From Pseudomonadota bacterium (GTDB lineage: Bacteria > Pseudomonadota > Gammaproteobacteria > Burkholderiales > Rhodocyclaceae): a stretch of 64,000 bases of DNA. A program made the position numbers and the translations under genes. Shown here one piece after another: positions 17,734 through 27,179 of this stretch (position 1 is the first letter of the stretch; each line of letters starts with the position of its first letter). A model generated the notes under the pieces. It was given only the letters and a program-made list of their open reading frames with translations, was not told the DNA's origin and made no database searches. The stretch spans positions 1 through 64,000 of the forward strand of contig JAGTRS010000011.1 of the NCBI GenBank assembly GCA_018262195.1. The letters run 5' to 3'.

Positions 17734-18788
17734 GCGGCAATACCGGCGTGTCCTCGATCAAGACCCTGCAGACCGGCTATATCTTCCGGCTGGTCTACGT
17801 TGCGCTCGGCATGCTGTTTGCCGTGCATCTGTTCGGCACCATCGGCTACATGGTGCTGACCGAAGGCAAATATTCCTGGTTCGACGCCTTCTACATGACC
17901 TTCATCACCGTTGCCACCATTGGTTTCGGTGAAATCATCGACATGTCGAGCAATCAGCCGGCCCGGATTTTGACCGTGGTCATCGGCATTCTCGGCGCCG
18001 GCAACCTGTCGCTGCTGTTTTCGGTCGTTACGGTGGCGCTGCTCGAAACCGACCTCAATGGAACCCTGCGGAGAAAACGCATGGAAAAAGCAATCAAGAA
18101 ACTCAAAGGCCATTACATCCTCTGCGGCTTCGGCCGGGTCGGGCGCAACATCGCGCATGAACTGGAGGCAACCCACCGCCATTTCGTCGGGGTCGATGAA
18201 GATCTGCACCGGTTGGAGGACTACAAGGAAAAGAACCCGGGCTTCCTTTACCTGCATGGCGATGCCAGCGACGACGATATTCTGGTGGCTTCCGATCTTG
18301 AAGATGCCAAGGGGTTGTTCGCGGTGACCGGCGACGATTCGCGCAACCTGATGATCGTGATCACCGCCAAGCAATTGAAGCCGGATCTGCGCGTCGTTGC
18401 GCGGTGCACCGAGCAGCGCAATATCGAGAAGATGCGCAAGGCAGGGGCGGATGCGATCGTTTCGCCGGACTTCACCGGCGGCATGCGCATCGCGTCGGCG
18501 ATGATCCGCCCTCACGTGGTTTCCTTCCTCGATGAAATGCTGAAGTCGGAGAAGAATCTGCGCGTCGAGGAAGTGCCGGTGCCGGCCGGATTCATTCCCA
18601 AGCCGATCGGCGCCCTGAAATTACGCAGCGCCAATTACGTCTTCCTTGCCGTGCGCGAGCGTAATGGCAGCTGGCAGTTCAATCCCGAGCAGGACTTTCT
18701 GCTCAAGCCTGGCTATATGTTGATCGCCATGGCCAGTCCGGTCGGACGTACGGAAATCGAAACCCTGTTGATCGATATGGCTGCCTGA
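17730..18788 (+). CDS. Two-TM potassium channel with RCK domain
   Basis: A 352-residue ion channel. It has a first transmembrane helix at about 20-44, a pore helix and selectivity filter TVATIGFGE at about 60-68, a second helix at about 80-105, then a cytoplasmic RCK/TrkA-N Rossmann domain starting [13 protein letters not shown] and a TrkA-C-like tail. The filter reads TIGFGE instead of the commoner TVGYGD, a variant seen in other bacterial channels and expected still to select potassium. An internal methionine before the RCK domain ([11 protein letters not shown]) could give a separate RCK product, as in MthK, but this is only a possibility. It is coupled by ATGA to the DUF3124 gene. Confidence 0.9.
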   Translation: MSGNTGVSSIKTLQTGYIFRLVYVALGMLFAVHLFGTIGYMVLTEGKYSWFDAFYMTFITVATIGFGEIIDMSSNQPARILTVVIGILGAGNLSLLFSVVTVALLETDLNGTLRRKRMEKAIKKLKGHYILCGFGRVGRNIAHELEATHRHFVGVDEDLHRLEDYKEKNPGFLYLHGDASDDDILVASDLEDAKGLFAVTGDDSRNLMIVITAKQLKPDLRVVARCTEQRNIEKMRKAGADAIVSPDFTGGMRIASAMIRPHVVSFLDEMLKSEKNLRVEEVPVPAGFIPKPIGALKLRSANYVFLAVRERNGSWQFNPEQDFLLKPGYMLIAMASPVGRTEIETLLIDMAA

Positions 18789-18832
18789 TTTGTAGTGACA
18801 TCTCATTTACCCCAACAACCTGGAGAAAAATT

Positions 18833-19135
18833 ATGCGAATGATGGTTTTGACAATCGGTGCTTCATTGCTCATCGCCGGTGCCGCACAAGCCTCGCCTGA
18901 GTTGGCCAAGGCCAAGAACTGCATGACCTGCCATGCCATCGACAAAAAAATTGTCGGGCCGGCCTACAAGGATATTGCCGCCAAGCGTGCCGCTGAAAAG
19001 GGCGCCGAGGCTGCTTTGGCAGCGAAAATCAAGAACGGCAGCAAGGGTGAGTGGGGCAATGTGCCCATGCCGCCAAACAATGTGACCGATGCCGAAGCCG
19101 CGACGCTGGCCAAGTGGGTGCTCTCGCAGAAATAA
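18833..19135 (+). CDS. Small periplasmic cytochrome c (c551/c8 type)
   Basis: A 100-residue class I cytochrome c. A signal peptide ending AAQA is followed by the haem-binding CMTCH and the [11 protein letters not shown] segment, and the axial methionine is in NVPMPPNN. The length and motif order match cytochromes c551/c8 that shuttle electrons to terminal oxidases, nitrite reductases or peroxidases. It has an AGGAG-like ribosome site (TGGAGAAA) and stands alone between the channel and the MFS gene, so its partner enzyme cannot be inferred from position. Confidence 0.93.
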   Translation: MRMMVLTIGASLLIAGAAQASPELAKAKNCMTCHAIDKKIVGPAYKDIAAKRAAEKGAEAALAAKIKNGSKGEWGNVPMPPNNVTDAEAATLAKWVLSQK

Positions 19136-19142
19136 CGGACTA

Positions 19143-19179
19143 GAAGGCCGCGTGCAGTATCCGATACGGCGTGGCCTTC
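19143..19179 (+). other. Intergenic hairpin without U-tract
   Basis: A 10-bp outer stem (GAAGGCCGCG with CGTGGCCTTC, one G-U pair) encloses a 4-bp inner stem GTAT/ATAC with a CCG loop. No T-run follows, so it is not a standard intrinsic terminator. It starts 8 nt after the cytochrome stop and ends 22 nt before the MFS start, so it may protect the cytochrome message or affect MFS translation. Confidence 0.5.
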
Positions 19180-19201
19180 AGACCTTTGGCGAGCGGAGCG
19201 A

Positions 19202-20488
19202 ATGAAGTCCCTGACCCCGGAACAGATGCGCCGCCGCTGGCTGGCCCTCGGCATCGTTGCGCTGGCCTACATCCTCTCTTTTTTCCAGCGCTTCGCGCCG
19301 GCCGGGATTGCCCAGGATCTGGCGGCCGCTTTCGAGACTTCGGCGGCCTCGCTCGGCGTGCTGGCGGCCACCTATTTCTACGTTTACACGGTGATGCAGG
19401 TGCCGACTGGCATCCTGGTCGATACCCTCGGGCCGCGGCGTATCCTGGCCCTGGGCGGGTTGATCGGTGCGGCTGGCAGCTTCCTGTTCGGCTTGGCGCC
19501 AACACTTGAGCTGGCACTGGTCGGACGCACGCTGATCGGGCTCGGCGTGTCGGTCACCTTCATCGCCATGCTCAAGCTGGTTGCTGTCTGGTTCGAGGAA
19601 AGCCGCTTCGCCACCATGGTCGGTATCTGCATGCTGATCGGCAATCTCGGTTCGGTCCTGGCCGGTGCACCGCTCTCTGCGCTGGCTCAGGCCACTGGCT
19701 GGCGTGGCGTGTTTATCGGGGTCGGCTTTGCGTCACTGGTTTTGGCTGCCCTGTGCTGGCTGATCGTGCGCGATGCGCCGGAATCCGGCACGATCGCGCC
19801 CAAGCCACGCTTCGACCGGACTCTGGTGCTGTCCAGCCTGTGGTCCGTGGTCAGGAACAGGAATACCTGGCCGGCGGTGGCGGTCAATACCGGCATGTCC
19901 GGTGCCTTCTTTACTTTCGCCGGTTTGTGGGCGATGCCTTACCTGATGCAGGTCCATGGCCTGGCCCGCTCGGTCGCGGCGACGCATCTCTCGTTGTGGT
20001 TTGGCGGTTTTGCCATTGGCTGTCTGTTCATCGGCGGCTTGTCCGATCGTCTGGGCCGACGCAAACCGGTCTTGATCGTTGCCTCGCACCTCTATGGCGC
20101 GATCTGGCTGATCTGGTTGTCCTGCGCAACGATGCCGGTCATGTTGTCGTATGTACTTTTTGCCCTGATGGGGCTGACGACGGCGGGATTCAGTCTGACC
20201 TGGGCCTGTTCCAAGGAGGTCAATCCGCCCCTGCTGTCCGGCATGTCGACCAGCGTTGCCAATATGGGGGGCTTCCTGGCAGGGGCGCTGTTGCAACCGC
20301 TGGTTGGCTGGATCATGGACCTCGGCTGGAAGGGCGAGATGGTCAGCGGCGCCCGTTTCTACGATGTTGAAACGTGGCGTTACGGCGTTCTGGTGGTCAG
20401 CGTCTGCGCGATTCTTGGTGCTGTATCCAGCTGGTGGATCAGGGAAACGCGTTGCCGGAACATCTGGCAGGCCACTTCAGGTGGCTGA
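19202..20488 (+). CDS. MFS transporter
   Basis: A 428-residue inner-membrane transporter with about 12 hydrophobic helices. The first loop motif of the major facilitator superfamily is recognisable as GILVDTLGPRRILALGG, and the second half repeats it as GGLSDRLGRRKPVL. The cytoplasmic N-terminus (MKSLTPEQMRRRW) and a central loop around residues 195-205 fit the 6+6 arrangement. The N-terminal FFQRFAPAGIAQDL pattern resembles the anion/sugar-acid symporter branch, but the substrate cannot be called. A GAGCGGAG ribosome site precedes the ATG. Confidence 0.88.
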   Translation: MKSLTPEQMRRRWLALGIVALAYILSFFQRFAPAGIAQDLAAAFETSAASLGVLAATYFYVYTVMQVPTGILVDTLGPRRILALGGLIGAAGSFLFGLAPTLELALVGRTLIGLGVSVTFIAMLKLVAVWFEESRFATMVGICMLIGNLGSVLAGAPLSALAQATGWRGVFIGVGFASLVLAALCWLIVRDAPESGTIAPKPRFDRTLVLSSLWSVVRNRNTWPAVAVNTGMSGAFFTFAGLWAMPYLMQVHGLARSVAATHLSLWFGGFAIGCLFIGGLSDRLGRRKPVLIVASHLYGAIWLIWLSCATMPVMLSYVLFALMGLTTAGFSLTWACSKEVNPPLLSGMSTSVANMGGFLAGALLQPLVGWIMDLGWKGEMVSGARFYDVETWRYGVLVVSVCAILGAVSSWWIRETRCRNIWQATSGG

Positions 20489-20573
20489 TCAAGTCCGGGA
20501 AAGTGTAATTAAATCAAGGCATGAGCCTAAAATGGCTTGTGTCGCGGATGTAAATTAGCGTATTCTTATATTT

Positions 20574-21563
20574 ATGAGCGCAAACATTCTTCGTCCTTTG
20601 GTTCTTGGCCTGGTTTTCGCGTCGACTGCAGCGTTTGCCGTCGAGCCATTGCCGGTCATCACCGTCAAGCCGCATTCTGTCGATCTGACATTTCCCGCCG
20701 AATCGCTGGTCGAGGCTGTCCAGCAGGCGACGGTTGGCGCCCAGACGGCCGGTCGGGTTCTGGAGGTGAAGGCCGATGCCGGACAGTCAGTGAAAAAAGG
20801 CGATGTGCTGATGCGGATCGATGCCCGCGAAGCGGCGGAAGCGGCGAGAGCGGCTGAGGCTCAGTACGCCAATGCCAAGATCAATTACGAGCGGACGAAA
20901 AGCCTGGTGGCGCAGAAGTTCATGAGTGGTGCAGCGCTCGACAAGGCCAAGGCCGATTTCGATTCGGCCGCCGCCAATCGCTCGGCCGCCGGGGCCAGTC
21001 AGAGTCACGCCACCATCGTTGCACCCATCTCCGGCATCGTCGCCCGGCGCCACGCCGAACTCGGTGATATGGCGATGCCCGGCCTGCCTTTGTTCACCAT
21101 CTATCAACCGGGAAGCCTGCGGGTCACGGCCAGCATTCCACAACATCGCCTGAAAGAAATGCGCCTGGTGAAGACAGCGCGCATCGAGTTTCCCGAGCTG
21201 GGCAAATGGGTCGATTCAAAAATGGTTCAGTTGCTGCCGACTGCCGATGCTTCAACCCATGTTTCGCAGGTACGAGTCAGCTTGCCGGATGTGGCGGATG
21301 CAATGCCCGGGATGTTTGCCCGGGTTTATTTCGTGACCGGCCAGGCCGAAAAACTGACGGTGCCGGCCAACGCTGTGCTGCGTCGTGGCGAAGTCGCCGC
21401 CGTCTATGTGCAGACACCCGATAACCGCCTGAGCCTGCGCCAGTTACGTCTGGGCGATGCCGTCGGGCAGGGCGAGATCGAAGTGCTGGCCGGGCTGGCT
21501 GCGGGTGACAAGGTGGTTACCGATCCGGTCAGGGCGGCCATTCAGCTCAAGTCGGGCAAGTAG
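20574..21563 (+). CDS. RND efflux periplasmic adaptor (membrane fusion protein)
   Basis: A 329-residue exported protein with a signal peptide ending AAFA. The order is typical of RND adaptors: lipoyl half (GRVLEVKADAGQSVKKGDVLMRID), a short coiled-coil hairpin rich in Ala, Lys and Glu, the second lipoyl half (ATIVAPISGIVARRHAELGD), a beta-barrel, and a C-terminal membrane-proximal domain. No lipobox cysteine is present, so anchoring is not by lipid. It is short for the family. The RND pump gene begins 3 nt after the stop. Confidence 0.92.
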   Translation: MSANILRPLVLGLVFASTAAFAVEPLPVITVKPHSVDLTFPAESLVEAVQQATVGAQTAGRVLEVKADAGQSVKKGDVLMRIDAREAAEAARAAEAQYANAKINYERTKSLVAQKFMSGAALDKAKADFDSAAANRSAAGASQSHATIVAPISGIVARRHAELGDMAMPGLPLFTIYQPGSLRVTASIPQHRLKEMRLVKTARIEFPELGKWVDSKMVQLLPTADASTHVSQVRVSLPDVADAMPGMFARVYFVTGQAEKLTVPANAVLRRGEVAAVYVQTPDNRLSLRQLRLGDAVGQGEIEVLAGLAAGDKVVTDPVRAAIQLKSGK

Positions 21564-21566
21564 GCG

Positions 21567-24500
21567 ATGAGCCACGATAACGGTCGCCTCGGCATTTCCG
21601 GGCGCATTGCTGCCGCTTTCCTGTCGTCGCAGATCACGCCCTTGCTGGCGCTGGTCGCCTTCCTGATGGGCATCTTCGCCACGCTGGTTACGCCGCGCGA
21701 GGAGGAACCCCAGATCGACGTGACCATGGCCGACGTGCTGGTCGCCTTCCCCGGCGCTTCGGCCAAGGATGTCGAGAACCTGGTGGCACGACCCGGCGAG
21801 CAGGTCTTGTCGCGCATGCATGGCGTCGAGCACGTCTATTCGATGTCGCGCGCCGGCATGGCGGTGATCACCGTGCAGTTCGAGGTGGGTGTCAAATATA
21901 ACGATGCGGTGCTGCGCCTGCACGATACTGTCATGTCGCATCGCGACTGGCTGGCGCCCAATCTTGGCGTGCAGGAGCCGGTGATCAAGCCGCGCGGCAT
22001 CGACGATGTGCCGATTGTTTCGCTGACTTTCTGGACGCCGGACCCAAACCGTTCGGCCTTCGATCTGCAACAGGTGGCACGGGCGGTCGAAATCGAACTG
22101 AAGCGCATCAAGGGAACGCGCGATGTGTCGACCCTCGGCGGTCCTGACCATGCCATCCGCGTCTTGATGGATGCCGAGCGGATGAATGCCTTTGGCGTCA
22201 CGCCGCAGGATATCGCTGGCGCGCTGAAAGTTTCGAATGCGCTGCAGTCCTCGGGTAGCCTGACGGCGGGCAACCGCGAAGTGTTGGTGCAGACCGGGAC
22301 TTATCTCGAATCCGCCGCCGATGTGAAACGTCTGGTGGTCGCAGTCCGGGGTGACGAAAAAGCGCGCAAGCCGATCTACATGAGCGATGTGGCGACCGTC
22401 GAAGACGGCCCTGACCAGCCAAAGCGCTACGCCTGGTTCGGCAACAAGGATGGCGAATTCCCGGCAGTGACCATCCAGCTCTCCAAGCAGCCCGGCGTCA
22501 ATGCCGCCGATGTGGCCAGTTCGGCGATCGAGCGGATCAACAGCCTGAAGAACACGGTCATCCCGGAAGGTGTTGAAGTCACCGTCACCCGCAACTACGG
22601 CGAGACGGCCACTGAAAAGGCGCAGAAGCTGATCGGCAAGCTGATCTTCGCCACCGCTTTCGTCGTCGCGCTGGTCTTCTTCGCCCTCGGACGGCGCGAG
22701 GCGGTGATCGTCGGTGTGGCTGTGACCTTGACGCTGGCCGCGACCCTGTTCGCTTCCTGGGCCTGGGGGTTCACGCTGAATCGCGTCTCCCTGTTCGCGC
22801 TGATTTTCTCGATCGGCATCCTGGTTGATGACGCGATTGTCGTGGTCGAGAATATCCACCGCTGGCAGGGACTGCATCCCGAGAAAAGCCTGCTCGAAAT
22901 CATTCCAGGCGCGGTCGACGAAGTGGGTGGCCCGACCATTCTGGCGACGCTGACCGTGATCGCGGCGCTGCTGCCGATGGCCTTCGTCAGTGGCCTGATG
23001 GGGCCATACATGAGCCCGATTCCGATCAACTCGTCGATGGGTATGGCCATTTCTCTGGCCGTCGCCTTCGTGGTGACGCCGTGGCTGGCGGCCAAGCTGA
23101 TGAAGTCGCATGGCAATGCTCATGGCGAACATCAGCCGTCAAAGCTTGATGCCCGGCTGGACAGCACCTTCCGCAAGCTGCTGACGCCCTTCCTCGACCC
23201 GCTGAAAGGTGGCGCCGCCCGCGTCAAGCTGGCCATCGCCGTCGTGCTGCTGATCCTGGGTTCGGTATCGCTGGCTTACTTCCAGCTGGTCGTGCTGAAG
23301 ATGTTGCCCTTCGACAACAAGAGCGAATTCCAGATCATCGTCGATATGCCGGTCGGCACGCCGCTGGAGGAAACGGCGCGGGTGCTGCACGAAATCGGCG
23401 CCGAACTGGCCACCGTGCCGGATGTCGTCAATTATCAAGCCTATGCCGGTACGGCCAGCCCGATCAATTTCAATGGTCTGGTCCGCCAGTACTACTTGCG
23501 TGCCGTGCCGGAAAAGGGTGACCTGCAGGTCAATCTGGCCGACAAGCATCAGCGCACGCAGAAGAGTCACGAAATCGCCATTTCCTTGCGCGAGCGCATC
23601 GAAGCCATCGGCAAGCGCAATGGCGGTGTCGCCAAGCTGGTCGAGGTGCCGCCGGGGCCGCCGGTGATGTCGCCCATTGTTGCCGAGGTCTATGGCCCGG
23701 ATTACGCTGGTCAGATGGCTGTCGGCAAGCAGGTGCGCAAGGCCTTTGAGGAAACGGCCGACATCGTTGCCGTCGATGACTACATCGAGGCGGATTCCCG
23801 CAAGTTCGTGTTGCATGTGCTGCAGAGCAAGGCCGCACAGATGGGCGTGGCCCAGAGCGACATCGTCGAGGTGGTCGGCATGGGATTGGCCGGGCAGGAT
23901 GTGACGCCGGCGCGCAATACCGAATCCAAGTTCGAAATTCCGGTCCGGGTAACCCTGCCGGCCGAGAAGCAGTCCACGCTCGATGCCCTGCTCAAGCTGC
24001 GCGTCCGTTCGCGTGACGGCCAGCTGGTGCCGGTTTCCGAACTGGTCGAGGTGCGTGATGTGGCGCGCGAGAAAGCGATCTATCACAAGGATCTCCTGCC
24101 GGTCGTCTATGTTGTCGGTGACATGGGCGGCAAGCTCGATTCGCCGCTCTACGGCATGTTCGATATTCGTTCGAAGATCAACGGTATGGCGCTCAAGGAA
24201 GGTGGCACGCTGGGCGAATGGTTCATCCGCCAGCCGGCCGATCCCTATGCCGGCTACAGCGTCAAGTGGGATGGCGAGTGGCAGGTCACCTACGAAACCT
24301 TCCGCGACATGGGTATTGCCTACGCGGTCGGCCTGATCCTGATCTATCTGCTAGTGGTTGCTCACTTTGGCAGCTACCTCGTGCCGCTGATCATCATGGC
24401 GCCGATTCCGCTGACCATCATCGGTGTGATGCCCGGTCATGCGCTGTTCGGTTCGCAATTCACGGCGACCTCGATGATCGGCATGATCGCCCTGGCTGGC

Positions 24501-24785
24501 ATCATCGTTCGCAACTCGATCCTGCTCGTCGATTTCATCAAGCAGCAGGTAGCGGCCGGGATGGACTTTCACGATGCCGTGATCCAGTCGGCAGCGGTGC
24601 GTGCCAAGCCTATCGCGCTGACGGCGCTGGCCGCCATGCTCGGCGCCCTGTTCATTCTCGATGACCCGATCTTCAATGGTCTGGCGCTGAGCATGATTTT
24701 CGGTATTCTCGTCTCCACCCTGCTGACGCTGGTGGTGATTCCGGTTCTTTACTTCTCGGCTTTCCGCAAGGAGCATCAGCAATGA
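21567..24785 (+). CDS. RND efflux pump, inner-membrane permease
   Basis: A 1072-residue proton-driven exporter of the AcrB superfamily. It has an N-terminal transmembrane helix, two large periplasmic loops of about 300 residues each, and two sets of helices. The proton-relay Asp pair is in ILVDDAIVVVENI in the fourth helix region, and conserved MLGALFILDDPIFNGLALSMIFGI lies near the end (given in part). Sequence style is of the less-studied HAE1/acriflavin-resistance branch rather than the heavy-metal CusA branch. The adaptor gene lies directly upstream and a DUF2892 gene overlaps its stop. No TolC-type outer-membrane gene is present in the window, so a shared channel must be used. Confidence 0.93.
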   Translation: MSHDNGRLGISGRIAAAFLSSQITPLLALVAFLMGIFATLVTPREEEPQIDVTMADVLVAFPGASAKDVENLVARPGEQVLSRMHGVEHVYSMSRAGMAVITVQFEVGVKYNDAVLRLHDTVMSHRDWLAPNLGVQEPVIKPRGIDDVPIVSLTFWTPDPNRSAFDLQQVARAVEIELKRIKGTRDVSTLGGPDHAIRVLMDAERMNAFGVTPQDIAGALKVSNALQSSGSLTAGNREVLVQTGTYLESAADVKRLVVAVRGDEKARKPIYMSDVATVEDGPDQPKRYAWFGNKDGEFPAVTIQLSKQPGVNAADVASSAIERINSLKNTVIPEGVEVTVTRNYGETATEKAQKLIGKLIFATAFVVALVFFALGRREAVIVGVAVTLTLAATLFASWAWGFTLNRVSLFALIFSIGILVDDAIVVVENIHRWQGLHPEKSLLEIIPGAVDEVGGPTILATLTVIAALLPMAFVSGLMGPYMSPIPINSSMGMAISLAVAFVVTPWLAAKLMKSHGNAHGEHQPSKLDARLDSTFRKLLTPFLDPLKGGAARVKLAIAVVLLILGSVSLAYFQLVVLKMLPFDNKSEFQIIVDMPVGTPLEETARVLHEIGAELATVPDVVNYQAYAGTASPINFNGLVRQYYLRAVPEKGDLQVNLADKHQRTQKSHEIAISLRERIEAIGKRNGGVAKLVEVPPGPPVMSPIVAEVYGPDYAGQMAVGKQVRKAFEETADIVAVDDYIEADSRKFVLHVLQSKAAQMGVAQSDIVEVVGMGLAGQDVTPARNTESKFEIPVRVTLPAEKQSTLDALLKLRVRSRDGQLVPVSELVEVRDVAREKAIYHKDLLPVVYVVGDMGGKLDSPLYGMFDIRSKINGMALKEGGTLGEWFIRQPADPYAGYSVKWDGEWQVTYETFRDMGIAYAVGLILIYLLVVAHFGSYLVPLIIMAPIPLTIIGVMPGHALFGSQFTATSMIGMIALAGIIVRNSILLVDFIKQQVAAGMDFHDAVIQSAAVRAKPIALTALAAMLGALFILDDPIFNGLALSMIFGILVSTLLTLVVIPVLYFSAFRKEHQQ

Positions 24786-25009
24786 CCATCGAACGCATCA
24801 TCCGCATCATGGCAGGTTTCTTCGTCCTGCTCTCCCTGGCTCTCGGTTACCACGGTAGCCCGATCTTCGTCTCCGAGTGGTTCCTCGCCTTTACCGCCTT
24901 TGTCGGCTTGAATCTGCTACAGAGCGGCTTCACCGGGTTCTGCCCACCGGAAAAACTGCTCGCCAAAATGGGCGTCAAACGCAGTGATGGCGGCTCCTGT
25001 TGCGGATAA
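24782..25009 (+). CDS. Small DUF2892 membrane protein with C-terminal cysteines
   Basis: A 75-residue protein with two transmembrane helices (about 8-25 and 30-50), then GFCPPEKLLAKMGVK and the terminus GGSCCG. The GFCPxxKLL pattern matches the DUF2892/YgaP membrane-domain family, which is often attached to rhodanese domains and sulfur metabolism. Three cysteines, two adjacent at the extreme C-terminus, suggest thiol or metal chemistry. It overlaps the RND pump gene by ATGA and so is translated with it. The role of the family is not established to my knowledge. Confidence 0.85.
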   Translation: MTIERIIRIMAGFFVLLSLALGYHGSPIFVSEWFLAFTAFVGLNLLQSGFTGFCPPEKLLAKMGVKRSDGGSCCG

Positions 25010-25174
25010 GTCACAGCCGCGAAAGTGCTCTTAGATCAAGGATTAACAAGTTGCTGTAAGCAGTTGTTGTATATGCGGATTGTCTTTTTTTGATGTGAAT
25101 GAAAAATATAGCTGAAACATTGTTTTGTCTCAGCTAAACTCCGGCAACGCGTGTATCCGGAAAGTAATACTTTG

Positions 25175-27118
25175 ATGCCAAGCCCGGCCGTTGCCGGCCG
25201 CAAATTCGTTTCGTTCGCCATGGTGGCGGTTGTCCTTGTCTGGTGCCTGATTGGCCTTGACCTGTGGATCGCCAGCCGCCAAGCCGATACCGGAATGGCG
25301 CTCTGGTCGGGTGACTCGAATCCTCAGGGATTGCCGGCATGGAAAGGGCTGCTGCTGGTCCTGGGCATCTTTCTTACTTTGCTGGTTGCTCAGGCTTACC
25401 GGCAGTTGCTTTCGGCCAATCGCCAGGCAGAAGCCCGTCTGGCCCTGCAGCGCCTGATCGTCGATCACGCCTCCGAAGCGATGATGCTGACCGACAGCGC
25501 CCAAAGAATTCTCTCGGTAAATTCAGCCTTTGAGCAGATTACCGGCTATGCCGGCCAGGACGTTTTTGGCAAGACGCCAACCATGCTCAGTGCCGGGCAT
25601 CAGGGGCTGGCATCCCACCGAAATGTCTGGGATTTCGTGGCTGAAAAAGGCTATTGGGAAGGTGAAATCTGGGATCGCCGGAAGGATGGCGCGATCTATC
25701 CCAAGCAGATGCGCATCTCGGCCATTTGCGAGGACGGTGCGCAGATCTCGCATTTTGTTGCGGTGTTTACCGACATCAGCGAAAGCCGGGCACAGGCAGA
25801 ACGCCTCGAATATCTGGCGCGCCACGATCCGCTGACCAATCTGCCGAATCGGCTGGCACTCGATGCCCATCTTGACTCCATCCTTGAAACGGCGGTGCCT
25901 GGCATCAACCGCATGGCAGTGCTGATCATCGATCTGGACAATTTCAAGACGATCAACGATTCGCTCGGCCATCATGCCGGCGACCGCCTGCTGGCCGAGC
26001 TGGCTCGCCGGCTCGGGGGGCTGATGGACAAGACGAAACGCTTGTTCCGGCTGGGGGGGGACGAGTTCGTTGTGGTGATCGATCGCCTGCACAGCGAAGA
26101 GACGGTCATTGAGCTGGTCGACCGGGTGGCTCGGGTCATTGGCGACCCCTGCGATATCGACGGCCATGTGCTGCACAGCACGCCATCGATCGGTATCAGC
26201 CTCTATCCGGAAGATGGCAGGGACGCCCAGGCGCTGATTCGCAATGCCGATACGGCCATGTATTACGCCAAGGCCAATGGCCGGAACAACCATAAATTCT
26301 TTACCGAACCGATGAATGCCGCGGCCAACAAACGCCTGCATCTCGAAAGCGAGCTGTGGTCTGCCTTGGCTGAAAACCAGCTGGTACTGCATTACCAGCC
26401 ACAGATCGACCTGCTCAGTGGCAAGGTCGTCGGCGTCGAGGCACTGGTTCGCTGGCGCCACCCGCAGCGCGGATTGATTCCGCCCGCCGAATTCATTCCG
26501 GTGGCCGAAGAGTGCGGACTGATTCTGCCGCTTGGTCACTGGGTATTGCTGACTGCCTGCCGACAGGTCCGGGAATGGCTGGATGCCGGGATCGACATGG
26601 GGGAAATGGCGGTCAATATTTCGGCGCACCAGTTCCGGCAGCGCGAATTTGTGCCGTCGGTCCAGGCGATTCTGGCTGAAACCGGCTTGCCCGCCCACCG
26701 TCTGGAACTGGAAATCACCGAAAGCACGATCATGCACGGTGTCGACGAGGCGATTCAGACCTTCGCCCAGCTCAAGGCGATGGGTGTCAAGCTGGCCATT
26801 GATGACTTCGGTACCGGCTATTCGTCGCTGGCCTACCTGCGCCGCTTCCCGCTTGACCGGCTGAAAATCGATCGTTCCTTCCTGGCCGATGTCGAAACCG
26901 ATCCGGATGCCGCCTCTCTGGTCACCTCCATCGTCTTGCTCGGCCGCTCGCTGGGGCTGCAATTGGTGGCCGAAGGCGTCGAAAACTTCGCTCAGGCCGA
27001 ATTCCTCCGCACGCTCGAATGCGAGCGCGTGCAGGGCTTCCACTTCTATCAGCCGGTTTGTGCGGAAGAAGTGGTCGGCGTCGGCCGGTTTCAGGAATTT
27101 GCTGCCCTGCAGGCCTGA
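25175..27118 (+). CDS. Membrane PAS-GGDEF-EAL c-di-GMP enzyme
   Basis: A 647-residue inner-membrane protein. Two transmembrane helices (about 10-32 and 60-80) are followed by PAS (about 95-210), GGDEF and EAL domains. The cyclase site reads RLGGDEF and the phosphodiesterase site is also complete (VGVEALVRWRHP, LEITES, DDFGTGYSSLAYL, KIDRSF), so the protein could both make and degrade c-di-GMP. ATG at 25175 is preferred; a GTG eight codons earlier is possible. The 141-nt gap upstream is AT-rich and probably holds its promoter. The PAS domain may sense redox or a small ligand, but no cofactor residue can be asserted. Confidence 0.93.
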   Translation: MPSPAVAGRKFVSFAMVAVVLVWCLIGLDLWIASRQADTGMALWSGDSNPQGLPAWKGLLLVLGIFLTLLVAQAYRQLLSANRQAEARLALQRLIVDHASEAMMLTDSAQRILSVNSAFEQITGYAGQDVFGKTPTMLSAGHQGLASHRNVWDFVAEKGYWEGEIWDRRKDGAIYPKQMRISAICEDGAQISHFVAVFTDISESRAQAERLEYLARHDPLTNLPNRLALDAHLDSILETAVPGINRMAVLIIDLDNFKTINDSLGHHAGDRLLAELARRLGGLMDKTKRLFRLGGDEFVVVIDRLHSEETVIELVDRVARVIGDPCDIDGHVLHSTPSIGISLYPEDGRDAQALIRNADTAMYYAKANGRNNHKFFTEPMNAAANKRLHLESELWSALAENQLVLHYQPQIDLLSGKVVGVEALVRWRHPQRGLIPPAEFIPVAEECGLILPLGHWVLLTACRQVREWLDAGIDMGEMAVNISAHQFRQREFVPSVQAILAETGLPAHRLELEITESTIMHGVDEAIQTFAQLKAMGVKLAIDDFGTGYSSLAYLRRFPLDRLKIDRSFLADVETDPDAASLVTSIVLLGRSLGLQLVAEGVENFAQAEFLRTLECERVQGFHFYQPVCAEEVVGVGRFQEFAALQA

Positions 27119-27179
27119 TGCACTTTGAGCTGGGGGCGTTGGCGCCTAAAATTCCAGTCTTGTCGACACGGAGTTCAGC

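Noticed and set aside
20500-20573. FNR-like half site (ATCAA) upstream of the RND adaptor gene, and a similar one near 25035
   Set aside because: Only one half of the palindrome is present in each case, so the matches are too short to support.
21444-23132. A 562-codon minus-strand frame inside the RND genes
   Set aside because: Composition is His/Arg/Gln-rich without any fold signature, and it lies opposite a secure RND permease.
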